From positions 3,596,001-3,660,000 of the forward strand of contig NC_014376.1 of NCBI RefSeq assembly GCF_000144625.1: a stretch of DNA of 64,000 nt, written 5' to 3'. Made by a program: the position numbers and the translations under genes. The notes under the pieces are model-generated. The model saw nothing but the letters and a program-made list of their open reading frames with translations. It ran no database searches and had not been told where the DNA came from. The DNA comes from [Clostridium] saccharolyticum WM1 (GTDB lineage: Bacteria > Bacillota > Clostridia > Lachnospirales > Lachnospiraceae). Positions 9,366 to 18,002 of this stretch are shown piece after piece (the stretch's first letter is position 1; every line of letters begins with the position of its first letter).

Positions 9366-9483
9366 TTAATTTAGTTATCTTCTCATCAATAATAACATTA
9401 TCATTGACAAAATCCTGTCTAACCGGCTTATCCGATGCTTCCCACATATTTAATCCTAATGATGTTTTATTTGTACTTGACAT
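9053..9483 (-). pseudogene. Expressed-locus phage tail-fibre-like gene, frameshifted in cassette 1
   Basis: It starts at the ATG 9483 behind AGAGGAG. The N-terminal ~40 residues (SSTNKTSLGLNMWEASDKP, then RQDFVNDNVIIDEKI) match the start of clostridial phage tail-fibre/collar proteins. After site D comes cassette 1 (TALNNKLVLNAES). Compared with copy 1, one T is missing at 9221-9225, so the frame shifts after NISLFDLGITGK and ends at 9157; the ancestral stop would be at 9053. The intact product would be about 143 aa. A homopolymer sequencing error is possible. It is the first gene after the LexA-flanked promoter, and no other phage structural gene is present. Confidence 0.65.
9355..9367 (-). 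repeat. Recombination site D (expression site)
   Basis: Reads AAATAGTGATTTA on the minus strand, within the codons for N-S-D-L. It is the only one of the four sites with an open frame, start codon, ribosome binding site and promoter upstream, so it acts as the expression position for whichever cassette is joined to it. Confidence 0.75.
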
Positions 9484-9590
9484 ATTATTTCTCCTCTTTT
9501 AATTTGAATTTTTCTTGAAATATTCTTCTGATCATTTAACTGCTACATACATTTTGCCACGTAACAATCTCTGATTTTATAATAATATTC

Positions 9591-9669
9591 GAACATACGT
9601 TCTCTTGTCGACATCTAGATTATAATACTCTATAATCCTATTGTCAATACTTTTTTCGAACATACGTTC
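9591..9669 (-). promoter_or_regulatory. SOS-type promoter: sigma-A consensus flanked by two LexA boxes
   Basis: On the minus strand TTGACA (9642-9647), a 17-bp spacer and TATAAT (9619-9624) form a perfect housekeeping promoter. GAACATACGTTC occurs twice, at 9591-9602 (just past the expected start) and 9658-9669 (just upstream of -35). Each copy is preceded by C, fitting the Gram-positive LexA/DinR pattern CGAAC-N4-GTTCG closely. The tail-fibre start codon lies about 130 bp downstream. Repression by LexA and induction by DNA damage are inferred. Confidence 0.85.
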
Positions 9670-9756
9670 TTTTCATTATCTCTCCTAATAATATTGCTCA
9701 AGTATGTTACAACCGTTAAATGTACGTTTAAATAAAAGGACAGCCCCTAGTGAAAA

Positions 9757-9906
9757 TTACTTTTGTACATTTTTTTCAATCGTCTGTTTGGTGTGTCTTA
9801 ACTTATGTTCGATTATCCAAAACAGACTTTCTTGATCGCTTTCTAACGCGATTTTTTTACTTTTAGAATACTTTTCATTTGTAAAAAAAGAATTTAGGCC
9901 TAACAT
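9757..9906 (-). CDS. Possible small protein (49 aa)
   Basis: A 49-codon frame beginning MLGLNSFFTNEKYSKSKK and ending TIEKNVQK. It is basic with an amphipathic middle (SLFWIIEHKLRHTK). No strong ribosome binding site precedes it, and the surroundings are AT-rich, so it may be chance or a decayed gene end. It lies upstream of the SOS promoter and is not part of that transcript. Confidence 0.25.
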   Translation of the reverse strand: MLGLNSFFTNEKYSKSKKIALESDQESLFWIIEHKLRHTKQTIEKNVQK

Positions 9907-9991
9907 TCGGTATTTTTCAGTGTAAAGTAGAATTACTTTTTCATTTGACTATTTTATTTTTATTTAAATTACAATTTCTTTTCAGCCAGAT

Positions 9992-10066
9992 AAAAAAAAT
10001 TGCATAAACATACACTAAAAAATCCCCAGATTTTGATCTTAGGGATTTTTAGTATATGTTTATGCA
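9992..10066 (-). terminator. Long hairpin terminator after the PBP gene
   Basis: Arms 10001-10026 and 10042-10066 pair over about 25 bp with one or two mismatches around a short loop. On the minus strand the hairpin is followed by a run of eight T. It ends the PBP transcript and insulates the SOS promoter. Confidence 0.75.
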
Positions 10067-10157
10067 TGTTTTCTTAATATCCTATTGATAATAAATACGA
10101 ATTTTAACAAAAGAACGGAGAGTGCATACCAAATTCAGACCGGTACAGCCGCCTTTT

Positions 10158-12275
10158 TTACCGCCCGCCTGGAATATAGGAATCCAAAATTGCTTTGTCC
10201 TTTCTTACCACATATCCGCTTCCTCCCCGGTCCTTTACATCCTCTGCCATGCTGACCAGAAGAATGGGAGTCTCCAGACTGGGATCTGTTGTAAAGACAG
10301 CAAACCAGCCAAGCTCCGTACCATTTGTGTCGTCTTTTGATGCCTTGATCTCGGCTGTTCCAGTCTTTCCTGCAAGTTCCATATCCTTCCGGTATGCCCC
10401 ATGTCCGGTTCCATGCCGGGAACTGATGACTTTGCCAAGGGCTGTCCGGATCCTGTCCGCAATTTCCGGGGAACATGCCCCCGGCAGCCAGACTTCCGGT
10501 GCTGGTTCCGGTTTGTACTGCAGATAAGGCTTGATGACATTTCCCTCATTGGCAAACATGGTATAAAGAGATGCCAGGTGTATGGGATTAACCAGCATCT
10601 GCCCCTGTCCATACCCGCTGTCAGCCAGCTGCACTTCGGTTTCGATCCGTTCCGTATTGGAGTATTGAGACTTTGCTACGGATATATCAAAAGGAAGCTC
10701 CTGATTAAATCCCAGTTTATCCAGACCTGACATAAAATCATCAAAGCCGATTTTTAAAGCAGCCTTTGCGAAATAAATGTTATCCGAATAAATAAAGGCA
10801 TTTTCCAGGATAGCGGGGCTGTAATCATGAAGAGTGGTAACATAGTAATTTCCCCAGCTTTCATCCTTTCTCCAGCTTAGCCCTTCCTTTCCATAATCCT
10901 CATTAGGATCAATAGCCCCGGTGGTAAGCCCGATAGCACCGGTTATCGGCTTAAAAGAAGATCCCGGTGCGAATCTCTGACGGAACCGGTTGAACATGGG
11001 TTTTCTCTCGTCATCATTTAAAGACGCCCATGTTTCCTCAGACATTCCAAGGATAAAATCATTGTCATCGTAGGAAGGCGTGCTGACAAGAGCCAGTACT
11101 TCGCCGGTATATGGATTCATGGCAACCGTACCGCTCTTATCTTCCTTGAATGCCTCATAAATTTCCATCTGAAGGGTGCTGTCAATGGTCAGGGTAATAT
11201 CTCTTCCGTCTGTACGGGGCTTTGCAGCCAGGGTTTTTTTAAGGGCTCCGCCTGCGTCTGCAATGGCAATCGTCCGTCCATTGGTTCCTTTCAGCTCTTT
11301 CTCAAACAAAGCCTCCATTCCGCTTCTGCCGATCACACTGTCTGTCAGATAATCTTCATTCGGATGCTTTTCAAGATCCTCTGCCGTTACATACTGGACA
11401 TATCCCACCAGATGGGCCCCGCTCTCCCCCAGAGGGTAATAGCGAACTTGTGTATCTGTGATCAGGACTCCCGGAACAGTCAGAAGCTGATCCTGAAATT
11501 CCTTATTTTTAACATTGTCCTCCCTGGGCTCCATGGAATTTAAGTTTAATTCATCTACTTTTTTAATGGTCTTTAACGGAACAAACGAATCTTCTTTTAT
11601 CCACTTGGCAGATAATTTCTTCTTGATTGAATCAGCCGGCATTCCTAGGAGCTTTCCAAGGGTCTCTAAATCTCCTGCAGAGTCCTCCCTCATTTTTCCG
11701 GGAACCAGGCCCACGGAGGACGCGGTGCCTTTTCCCGCAAGAAGCCGCCCGTTCCGGTCAAAAACACTTCCTCTCTGCGCTTTGTCCGTAATTACCCTCA
11801 CCTTATCGGTTCTCCCCAGCTCCGGAAAGATCACGCTGTCATTCCACACCATTTCATAGCCCTTTTTCTTTTCCTTCCGGAACTCCGCCTGATTGTTAAA
11901 AATGATTTCCCCTGCAATACTGCTGAGGCTCATGGTGTAGCTGACCGCTGCCTCTCCGTCCTTTTCTTCTACCTGCTTAATCTCAGCAGTTATTCCGTTG
12001 GCCCCGATTCCTTCGTATATATTTTTATGCCTGGTGATAAAATCCTCTTCACTGATATTTAATTGGCTCTGCTCATCCAGCATCCCATACATTGCCTTAT
12101 AATCGGCTCTGGAAAGATATTCGACGTATTCCAGGAACAGCGCATCCGGCTTTTTCCTTGATGCTCCGATTTTCCCCTGTATCTGAAAGAACAGGGCTGC
12201 CCCTGCCAGGCCAGCAAGCAAAATAATAAGTGTACAAACAGTACTGAATAAAAATCTCTTTTTTCTGCGCCTCAT
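10158..12275 (-). CDS. MecA-like class B penicillin-binding protein
   Basis: 705-aa membrane-anchored peptidoglycan DD-transpeptidase. It has one N-terminal membrane helix (FLFSTVCTLIILLAGLAGAA), then an NTF2-like MecA_N domain (~45-150, LEYVEYLSRADYKAMYGML), a dimerisation domain from about residue 175 (RGSVFDRNGRLLA), and a transpeptidase domain. The active-site motifs are S-x-x-K in GSSFKPITG, S-x-N in YSDNIYF and KTG in LAGKTGTAEI. This domain order is that of the PBP2a/PBP3 family of Firmicutes, whose members range from ordinary septal enzymes to low-affinity beta-lactam-resistant ones; sequence alone does not tell which. The start overlaps the stop of a broken PBP gene by ATGA, so the two were once translated together. 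Confidence 0.9.
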   Translation of the reverse strand: MRRRKKRFLFSTVCTLIILLAGLAGAALFFQIQGKIGASRKKPDALFLEYVEYLSRADYKAMYGMLDEQSQLNISEEDFITRHKNIYEGIGANGITAEIKQVEEKDGEAAVSYTMSLSSIAGEIIFNNQAEFRKEKKKGYEMVWNDSVIFPELGRTDKVRVITDKAQRGSVFDRNGRLLAGKGTASSVGLVPGKMREDSAGDLETLGKLLGMPADSIKKKLSAKWIKEDSFVPLKTIKKVDELNLNSMEPREDNVKNKEFQDQLLTVPGVLITDTQVRYYPLGESGAHLVGYVQYVTAEDLEKHPNEDYLTDSVIGRSGMEALFEKELKGTNGRTIAIADAGGALKKTLAAKPRTDGRDITLTIDSTLQMEIYEAFKEDKSGTVAMNPYTGEVLALVSTPSYDDNDFILGMSEETWASLNDDERKPMFNRFRQRFAPGSSFKPITGAIGLTTGAIDPNEDYGKEGLSWRKDESWGNYYVTTLHDYSPAILENAFIYSDNIYFAKAALKIGFDDFMSGLDKLGFNQELPFDISVAKSQYSNTERIETEVQLADSGYGQGQMLVNPIHLASLYTMFANEGNVIKPYLQYKPEPAPEVWLPGACSPEIADRIRTALGKVISSRHGTGHGAYRKDMELAGKTGTAEIKASKDDTNGTELGWFAVFTTDPSLETPILLVSMAEDVKDRGGSGYVVRKDKAILDSYIPGGR

Positions 12276-12909
12276 AGCATACCTCCTGTTAATCCGTCCG
12301 CAAAATCTGTCCTCAGATTATTGGACACCCCGGAAGCCGTCCCGGTAAGGATATCAGCGGGTACTTCCAGATGAAAATAATAATTGAAAATTCCTTTTCC
12401 TGCTCCAACCACATTGCCGGAGCTGTAACCGTTGGCGATCCCCACGGTTATGGCTATCTGCGGGTTCTCATACGGGGCATATTCCGGTTTCCCACGACGT
12501 CCGTATAAAACTGTTCCATACCATCCCGGCCCCGAAGCCAGCCTTCCATAGATTTTTCTATCCCGCCCTTTCCTATCATAGACTGTTTCGTGCAAACCGT
12601 ACCTTCCCGCTTCCCTGCTTCCAGTTCTTCGTCGGATACCGGCCCCGTATATCCTAATATGGAAGAAAGACTTTCCCCACCATAATCAATGCGGACGCTG
12701 CCTTCCTGAATATCCACCCCGGACAGGATGTGCTTCTTTTCCAGCACTTCTACCATAGCCTCCCCGGATACATCCGAAGCGGCCAGATAAGGAAGGTATC
12801 TGCCGTATGAATTCAGGGAAAGACCGTGACGAATGTTGTCCGTTCCAAAAAATGAAACCCGGAAATCATCATATTTACCGTAATTTATGATGGTACAATA
12901 TAGTTCTCT
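12272..12909 (-). pseudogene. Remnant of a second class B PBP
   Basis: Reading right to left, an open frame from ~12909 (NYGKYDDF, SLNSYGRYLPYLAAS, then GGESLSSILGYTGPVSDEEL) matches the N-terminal and dimerisation part of MrdA/PBP2-type proteins up to about SMEGWLRG. The frame then shifts to one ending near 12272 that resembles the very end of a transpeptidase domain (ENPQIAITVGIANGYSSGN). The catalytic S-x-x-K, S-x-N and KTG motifs are all missing, so most of the transpeptidase domain has been deleted as well as frameshifted. It lies directly upstream of, and overlaps, the intact MecA-like gene. Confidence 0.7.
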
Positions 12910-13092
12910 CTAATCTTACACTTGTAAGAATTTATTATACACGGATTATGTACTGATGTAAACATTTTTTCTTAATCACTTCTGCTTGGTATAAAAAAGG
13001 AATCCTCCCTCCTTTTATCCACCCATTCATAGATTCCCGGAGGAAGGAATAAATATAAGTAATATTCTTAGGTGAAAAGAAAGGAGGGCACC

Positions 13093-13512
13093 ATGGCCCT
13101 AACCGATAATTTCTATACCTTAAAGGGTTATTCCCTTTTGGAGCATACGCAAATCACCTCCTCCATGGAAGATTATCTGGAAATGATATGCAGGCTCCAT
13201 AGTGACGGCCAGCCTGTGCGGATCAAAGAGCTGGCAGAATGCCTCCATGTAAAGCCTTCCTCCGCTTCCAAAATGACCGGAAACTTAAGGAAACAGGGAC
13301 TGGTACGCTTTGAAAAATACGGTACGGTATCCCTGACAGAGGACGGCATGGAGCTGGGAGAATATTTATTATTCCGCCACGAAGTTCTCCGCCGTTTTTT
13401 CTGCTATATCAACCAGAATTCCAATGAACTGGAGCAGGTAGAAAAGGTAGAGCATTTCATTGAACCGGAAACAGTGTATAATATTCAAAAATGGCTGGAT
13501 AAATTTACATAG
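13093..13512 (+). CDS. DtxR/MntR-family metal-dependent regulator
   Basis: 139-aa protein starting at the ATG 13093, with AAGGAGGG just upstream; an earlier GTG at 13072 is less likely. There is a winged helix-turn-helix at residues ~20-75 (SSMEDYLEMICRLHS, then ELAECLHVKPSSASKMTGNL), the signature start of iron/manganese-responsive repressors. A dimerisation helix pair with candidate metal ligands follows (RHEVLRRFF, EQVEKVEHFIEPETV). No SH3-like third domain is present, as in MntR. Target genes are unknown; icd follows 72 bp downstream on the same strand, so co-transcription is possible. Confidence 0.85.
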   Translation: MALTDNFYTLKGYSLLEHTQITSSMEDYLEMICRLHSDGQPVRIKELAECLHVKPSSASKMTGNLRKQGLVRFEKYGTVSLTEDGMELGEYLLFRHEVLRRFFCYINQNSNELEQVEKVEHFIEPETVYNIQKWLDKFT

Positions 13513-13584
13513 ACAGGCTTGTGCGATTTTATAATTCATCGTATACTATAGCATAACACGTACATTTCTAAGGAGGACAAACAC

Positions 13585-14781
13585 ATGGATAAGATTAAAA
13601 TGACAACCCCCATTGTCGAAATGGATGGGGATGAAATGACCAGAATTCTCTGGCAGATGATCAAAGACCACCTTCTGCTGCCATATATTGAATTAAAGAC
13701 AGAATACTATGACTTGGGCCTGGAATACCGTGATGAGACAAACGACCAGGTGACGATTGACTCTGCCATTGCCACTAAAAAATATAAGGTTGCAGTCAAA
13801 TGCGCCACCATCACCCCCAACGCAGACCGGGTAAAGGAATACGGCTTAAAAGAAATGTGGAAAAGTCCCAATGGTACCATCCGGGCGATCCTGGACGGAA
13901 CCGTGTTCCGTGCACCCATTGTTGTCAGGGGAATCGAACCATGTGTGATCAACTGGAAAAAGCCCATTACCATAGCAAGACATGCTTACGGTGATGTTTA
14001 CAAAGGATCGGAAATGAAGATCCCGGGAGCTGGAAAGGTGGAGCTTGTCTATACCGCTCAGGATGGCAGCGAAGCCCGGGAGCTGGTACATTCCTTTGAT
14101 GGTCCTGGAATTGTACAGGGAATGCACAACTTAAACGGCTCCATTGAAAGCTTTGCCAGAAGCTGCTTTAACTACGCACTGGACACCCGCCAGGATTTAT
14201 GGTTTGCCACAAAAGATACCATCTCAAAGAAATATGACCATACCTTCAAGGACATCTTCCAGGAAATCTTTGAAGCTGACTATGAGGGTAAATTTAAGGA
14301 GGCCGGTATTACCTATTTCTACACCCTGATCGACGATGCGGTCGCCCGGGTCATGAAATCAGAAGGCGGCTATATCTGGGCCTGCAAAAATTATGACGGC
14401 GATGTCATGAGCGATATGATATCCTCTGCCTTTGGCTCCCTTGCCATGATGACCTCTGTCCTGGTGTCTCCCGATGGGGACTATGAATACGAAGCTGCCC
14501 ACGGAACCGTACAGCGCCATTACTATAAGCATTTAAAAGGGGAGGAAACCTCTACAAACTCCGTTGCAACCATATTTGCATGGACCGGAGCTTTGAGAAA
14601 GCGGGGAGAACTGGATGGAAACGCAGAACTGGCTGCTTTTGCAGACAAACTGGAACAGGCGACTATAGACACCATTGAGTCCGGTGAAATGACAAAGGAT
14701 CTGGCCCTCATCACCACCATTCCAAATAAAACGGCATTAAGCAGTGAAGAATTTATAAAGGCCATTGCAAAAAGACTTTAA
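13585..14781 (+). CDS. icd: NADP-dependent isocitrate dehydrogenase
   Basis: 398-aa enzyme oxidising isocitrate to 2-oxoglutarate and CO2, giving glutamate precursor and NADPH. The sequence ([42 protein letters not shown]) belongs to the dimeric, eukaryote-like type II group rather than the E. coli Icd type. Substrate-binding residues are visible in SPNGTIR, and the late block [10 protein letters not shown] is characteristic. AAGGAGG precedes the start by a good distance. Length is complete for the group. Confidence 0.95.
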   Translation: MDKIKMTTPIVEMDGDEMTRILWQMIKDHLLLPYIELKTEYYDLGLEYRDETNDQVTIDSAIATKKYKVAVKCATITPNADRVKEYGLKEMWKSPNGTIRAILDGTVFRAPIVVRGIEPCVINWKKPITIARHAYGDVYKGSEMKIPGAGKVELVYTAQDGSEARELVHSFDGPGIVQGMHNLNGSIESFARSCFNYALDTRQDLWFATKDTISKKYDHTFKDIFQEIFEADYEGKFKEAGITYFYTLIDDAVARVMKSEGGYIWACKNYDGDVMSDMISSAFGSLAMMTSVLVSPDGDYEYEAAHGTVQRHYYKHLKGEETSTNSVATIFAWTGALRKRGELDGNAELAAFADKLEQATIDTIESGEMTKDLALITTIPNKTALSSEEFIKAIAKRL

Positions 14782-14826
14782 AACTGCATTCATATTTATC
14801 TTTATGGGAGAACAGCATCCGATTCA

Positions 14827-15000
14827 TTGCAACAACTGAAGTATTTTATAGAAATTGTGAACTGCGGTAAAGGCATCTCACTGACCTGGATGGCGTAGAG
14901 TTCCCGGGCTGCGCCCGCCAGGTCACTGAGCAGGCAAGTCTTCTTGAGCAGCGCTATTTCAGCAGGAAACTTTCCCGCCGTCTGCCGGGAACCGGAAAAA
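14827..15000 (+). pseudogene. Possible decayed LysR-type regulator N-terminus
   Basis: LQQLKYFIEIVNCG at the start of this stretch looks like the first helix of a LysR-family HTH. After a frame change, a degenerate piece (GVEF, then ARQVTEQASLLEQRYF) is loosely like the rest of the winged helix. Stops interrupt every frame. It lies in the 280-bp gap between icd and the GNAT gene, and nothing else is recognisable there. Confidence 0.3.
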
Positions 15001-15061
15001 AAATCTGCAGGCATTGGCACAGGCAGTTGTTTACTTATTCCTTTCAGGAGGTAATCAAACC

Positions 15062-15610
15062 ATGGAATACAAACCAAAAGAAATCCTGTTAAAAAACGGA
15101 ACTTCCTGCATCTTAAAAAGCCCAGGTCCCAAGGATGCTGCCGCCATTCTGGAGCTTATGCGCAAAACCTCGGAAGAAACCAATTATATGGCCAGGTACG
15201 CGGATGAGATCAATATGCCCCTTCAGCAGGAGGAGGAGTTCCTTTCCTCCAACTTAAAAAGCCAGAAGGATTTGATGGTCTGCGCCGTGATAAACGGAGA
15301 AATTGTTGCAAATTCCGGGATCAATCCCATCGGAGCCATGGAACGTTATTCCCACCGGGCCTCTTTTGGCATCTCCACATACAAGGCATACTGGGGGCTT
15401 GGGATCGGTTCCCATCTCCTTGAAGCCATCATGGCAGGTTCCCGGGATATGGGCTATGAACAGCTGGAGCTGGAAGTGGTATGCGATAATCAGCGGGGAA
15501 TGGCTCTCTATAAAAAATTTGGCTTCGAAATTTACGGTACCAGGGAACATTCCTTTAAATACAGGGATGGAAGCTACGGAGCCACCTATCTGATGATGGT
15601 AAAGCTTTAA
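15062..15610 (+). CDS. GNAT-family N-acetyltransferase
   Basis: 182-aa protein; the ATG at 15062 is chosen because AGGAGG lies eight to ten bases ahead, although the frame opens at 15014. The GNAT core is seen in the acetyl-CoA-binding beta-bulge (LGIGSHLLEAIMAGSR, giving the Q/R-x-x-G-x-G/A-like element) and the later VVCDNQRGMALYKKFGFEIYGT. The last residues (DGSYGATYLMM) fit RimI/RimL-like acetyltransferases. Substrate unknown. It is followed 100 bp later by a LysR gene on the same strand. Confidence 0.85.
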   Translation: MEYKPKEILLKNGTSCILKSPGPKDAAAILELMRKTSEETNYMARYADEINMPLQQEEEFLSSNLKSQKDLMVCAVINGEIVANSGINPIGAMERYSHRASFGISTYKAYWGLGIGSHLLEAIMAGSRDMGYEQLELEVVCDNQRGMALYKKFGFEIYGTREHSFKYRDGSYGATYLMMVKL

Positions 15611-15709
15611 TTAATTTTATATTTTTTTCAAAATCCCTATTCATATCATTATCAAAATGATATAATGAAAATTATTATATAACATCTTGGTAATGGAAGG
15701 ATCTTTGAT

Positions 15710-16588
15710 ATGAACTTAAGACATCTTACTATCTTTAAAACGGTGTGTGAAGAGGGCAGCATCACCGGAGCAGCCAAAGTGCTGTCCATGACCCAGCCAG
15801 CCATCTCCCACGCCATCAATGAACTGGAAGAATCCGTTGGCTCCCCTCTGTTTGACCGTGTATCCCGCAGAGTGGTCATCAATGAGAACGGAAAATTTTA
15901 TTTGTCTAAGGTCATCCCTCTCCTGGAACTGTATCAGGATCTGGAAAATTATTCCGGCATCCTGCATCTTCAGGCTCCTTTACGAATTGGTTCCTGTGTA
16001 ACCCTGGCCACATACCTGCTTCCTAAAGTGGTATCCCGCTTTGCTCTTACAAATCCGGATACCCAGCTAAATGTCACCATAAACAATTCCCAGGAGATTA
16101 CAAATAAGCTTCTGAAAAACGAACTGGATATCGGCCTGATTGAGGGCGTTATCCCTGAGGAGCAGTTGGAGAAGATCCCGTTTTCCTCCTATCCCATAGC
16201 AGTGATCTGCGCTCCCGGCCATCCCTTTGCTGAGCGTCTTGCCCAGCCGGTGGCACTGGACCGGCTGATTGAGGAACCCCTTCTGTTGAGAGAACAGGGC
16301 TGTACCCTCCGGGATACCTTTGACTGTGCACTGGCGCTGAACAATCTATCGGCCCAGCCCCTCTGGTCCAGCACCAATTCGGATGTGATCCTCCAGGCGG
16401 TAAAGGAAAATATCGGGATCGGCATCGTTCCCAGAATCTTTGCTGATGAATCCTTAAAAAAAGGGGAAATTGTTGAGATCGAGGTGAAAAACCTGGACAT
16501 CAGCTGCATGAACCACGTGGTATTCCATAAGGACAAGTTTCAGACGGAGTCATTCCAGGCGTTCATCAACCTGGTATTATTTGACTAG
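15710..16588 (+). CDS. LysR-family transcriptional regulator
   Basis: 292-aa regulator. N-terminal winged HTH (MNLRHLTIFKTVCEEGSITG, AAKVLSMTQPAISHAINELE) is followed by a periplasmic-binding-like effector domain (LRIGSCVTLATYLLPKVV, ELDIGLIEG, GIGIVPRIFADE). The effector is not deducible. A GGAAGG box lies before the start. A hairpin terminator follows. Confidence 0.9.
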   Translation: MNLRHLTIFKTVCEEGSITGAAKVLSMTQPAISHAINELEESVGSPLFDRVSRRVVINENGKFYLSKVIPLLELYQDLENYSGILHLQAPLRIGSCVTLATYLLPKVVSRFALTNPDTQLNVTINNSQEITNKLLKNELDIGLIEGVIPEEQLEKIPFSSYPIAVICAPGHPFAERLAQPVALDRLIEEPLLLREQGCTLRDTFDCALALNNLSAQPLWSSTNSDVILQAVKENIGIGIVPRIFADESLKKGEIVEIEVKNLDISCMNHVVFHKDKFQTESFQAFINLVLFD

Positions 16589-16618
16589 TTACCGGCCTAA
16601 TTGGGTCTGAAATAAAAG

Positions 16619-16662
16619 GAAGCGCTGAAAAATGACGAACCAAAGTCATTTTCCGGCGCTTC
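16619..16662. terminator. Convergent hairpin terminator
   Basis: GAAGCGC pairs with GCGCTTC, and an inner AATGAC/GTCATT stem extends it. TGTTTTAT follows on the plus strand. It separates the lysR-like gene from the converging aminotransferase gene. Confidence 0.7.
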
Positions 16663-16678
16663 TGTTTTATATCTTTTT

Positions 16679-17971
16679 TTACGCTTCTCTCTCAGCAAGG
16701 ATCTTGTCAATGCTGACGATCTTCACACAAAGAGCAAATAATTCCATAGCCAGGATCAGATCAGATAAAGGAGGATAAGAAGGGGCTATGCGGATATTGT
16801 TATCCCTGGGATCCTTTCCATAAGGATACGTTGCCCCTGCTCCTGTCATGACTAAGCCGGATTTTTTGCATCTTGCCACGATGGATTTTGCACATCCGTC
16901 AAGAGAATCAAAGGAAATGAAATAGCCGCCTTTGGGACTGGTCCATTCTCCGATTCCAAGACCGCCCAGCTCTCTGTCCAGGATCTGGATCACTGCCTCG
17001 AATTTGGGTCTCATAATATCTGCATGCTTTCTCATATGCTCTACCATGCCGTGAATATCTCCAAAATACCGTACATGCCGCAGCTGGTTTACCTTGTCAT
17101 GACCAATGGTCTGGATCTTTAACTGCTTCATAATATCCACCAGGTTGTTCTGGCTGGCTGCAATGGCTGCAATACCGGAACCAGGGAAGCTGACTTTTGA
17201 GGTGGAGGCGAATTTATAAACCATATCCGGATTTCCGGCTCTCTTGCACTCTGCAAGAATCTCAATAAGATGATCCTGGTCCCGGTCATATAAATGATGG
17301 ATGGTGTAAGCATTATCCCAGTAAATGCGGAAATCCTTGGCGGCCGGTTTTAAACGGGCAAATCGGCGTACCGTATCATCGGAATAAGATATTCCTTGAG
17401 GATTGGAATATTTTGGTACACACCAGATTCCTTTGATGGAATCATCCTTTGCCACCAGTTCTTCCACAATATCCATATCAGGACCTGTTGGGGTCATGGG
17501 TACATTCACCATTTCGATGCCAAAATATTCGGTTATGGAAAAATGCCGGTCATATCCCGGGACCGGACAGAGAAATTTCACCTTATCCAGCTTGCACCAG
17601 GGAGTGCTTCCCATAACACCGTGAGTCATGGAACGGGAAACCGTATCATACATGACATTTAAGCTGGAATTGCCATAAATAATGATGTGGTCAGGTGCAA
17701 CCTCCATCATGTCGGCCAGAAGCTCTTTTGCCTCCTTGATCCCATCAAGGACCCCATAGTTGCGGCAGTCTGTGCCGTCATCACAGGTCAGGTCATCATT
17801 GCTGCTCAGAACATCCATCATTCCCATGGATATATCCAGCTGTTCCGTACTGGGCTTCCCTCTGGACATGTCAAGCTTTAAGTCCTTTCCCTGAAACTCC
17901 TTATACTGCATGGATAGCTGTTTTCTCAGTTCCTGTAACTCTTCCTTCGTCATCTCAACATACGGCTTCAT
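16679..17971 (-). CDS. PLP-dependent aspartate aminotransferase, class Ic
   Basis: 430-aa aminotransferase, starting at MKPYVEMTKEEL (17971); GAGGAGG lies about 12 bases upstream, and an alternative start at 17992 adds seven residues. It has the fold-type I PLP features: the N-terminal KLDMSRGKPS, IYGNSSLNVM, the VPKYSNPQGI block, WDNAY, and FASTSKVSFPGSG with the Schiff-base lysine. The final RIAPSYP carries the carboxylate-binding arginine. These match the bacterial 'Asp_aminotransf' subgroup 1c. It probably exchanges aspartate and oxaloacetate. The gene ends 32 bp before gatB starts its leftward run, so it may be read with the gatCAB operon. Confidence 0.88.
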   Translation of the reverse strand: MKPYVEMTKEELQELRKQLSMQYKEFQGKDLKLDMSRGKPSTEQLDISMGMMDVLSSNDDLTCDDGTDCRNYGVLDGIKEAKELLADMMEVAPDHIIIYGNSSLNVMYDTVSRSMTHGVMGSTPWCKLDKVKFLCPVPGYDRHFSITEYFGIEMVNVPMTPTGPDMDIVEELVAKDDSIKGIWCVPKYSNPQGISYSDDTVRRFARLKPAAKDFRIYWDNAYTIHHLYDRDQDHLIEILAECKRAGNPDMVYKFASTSKVSFPGSGIAAIAASQNNLVDIMKQLKIQTIGHDKVNQLRHVRYFGDIHGMVEHMRKHADIMRPKFEAVIQILDRELGGLGIGEWTSPKGGYFISFDSLDGCAKSIVARCKKSGLVMTGAGATYPYGKDPRDNNIRIAPSYPPLSDLILAMELFALCVKIVSIDKILAEREA

Positions 17972-18002
17972 AGATTTTATTTTCCTCCTCATATAGACTC
18001 CT

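Noticed and set aside
1..10100. Complete prophage or integrative element
   Set aside because: No capsid, terminase, portal, replication or attachment genes; only a fibre-like gene, a recombinase, and effector-like genes are present.
14802..15077. 91-codon minus-strand frame between icd and the GNAT gene
   Set aside because: No ribosome binding site or family resemblance; the plus strand shows a LysR-like remnant instead.
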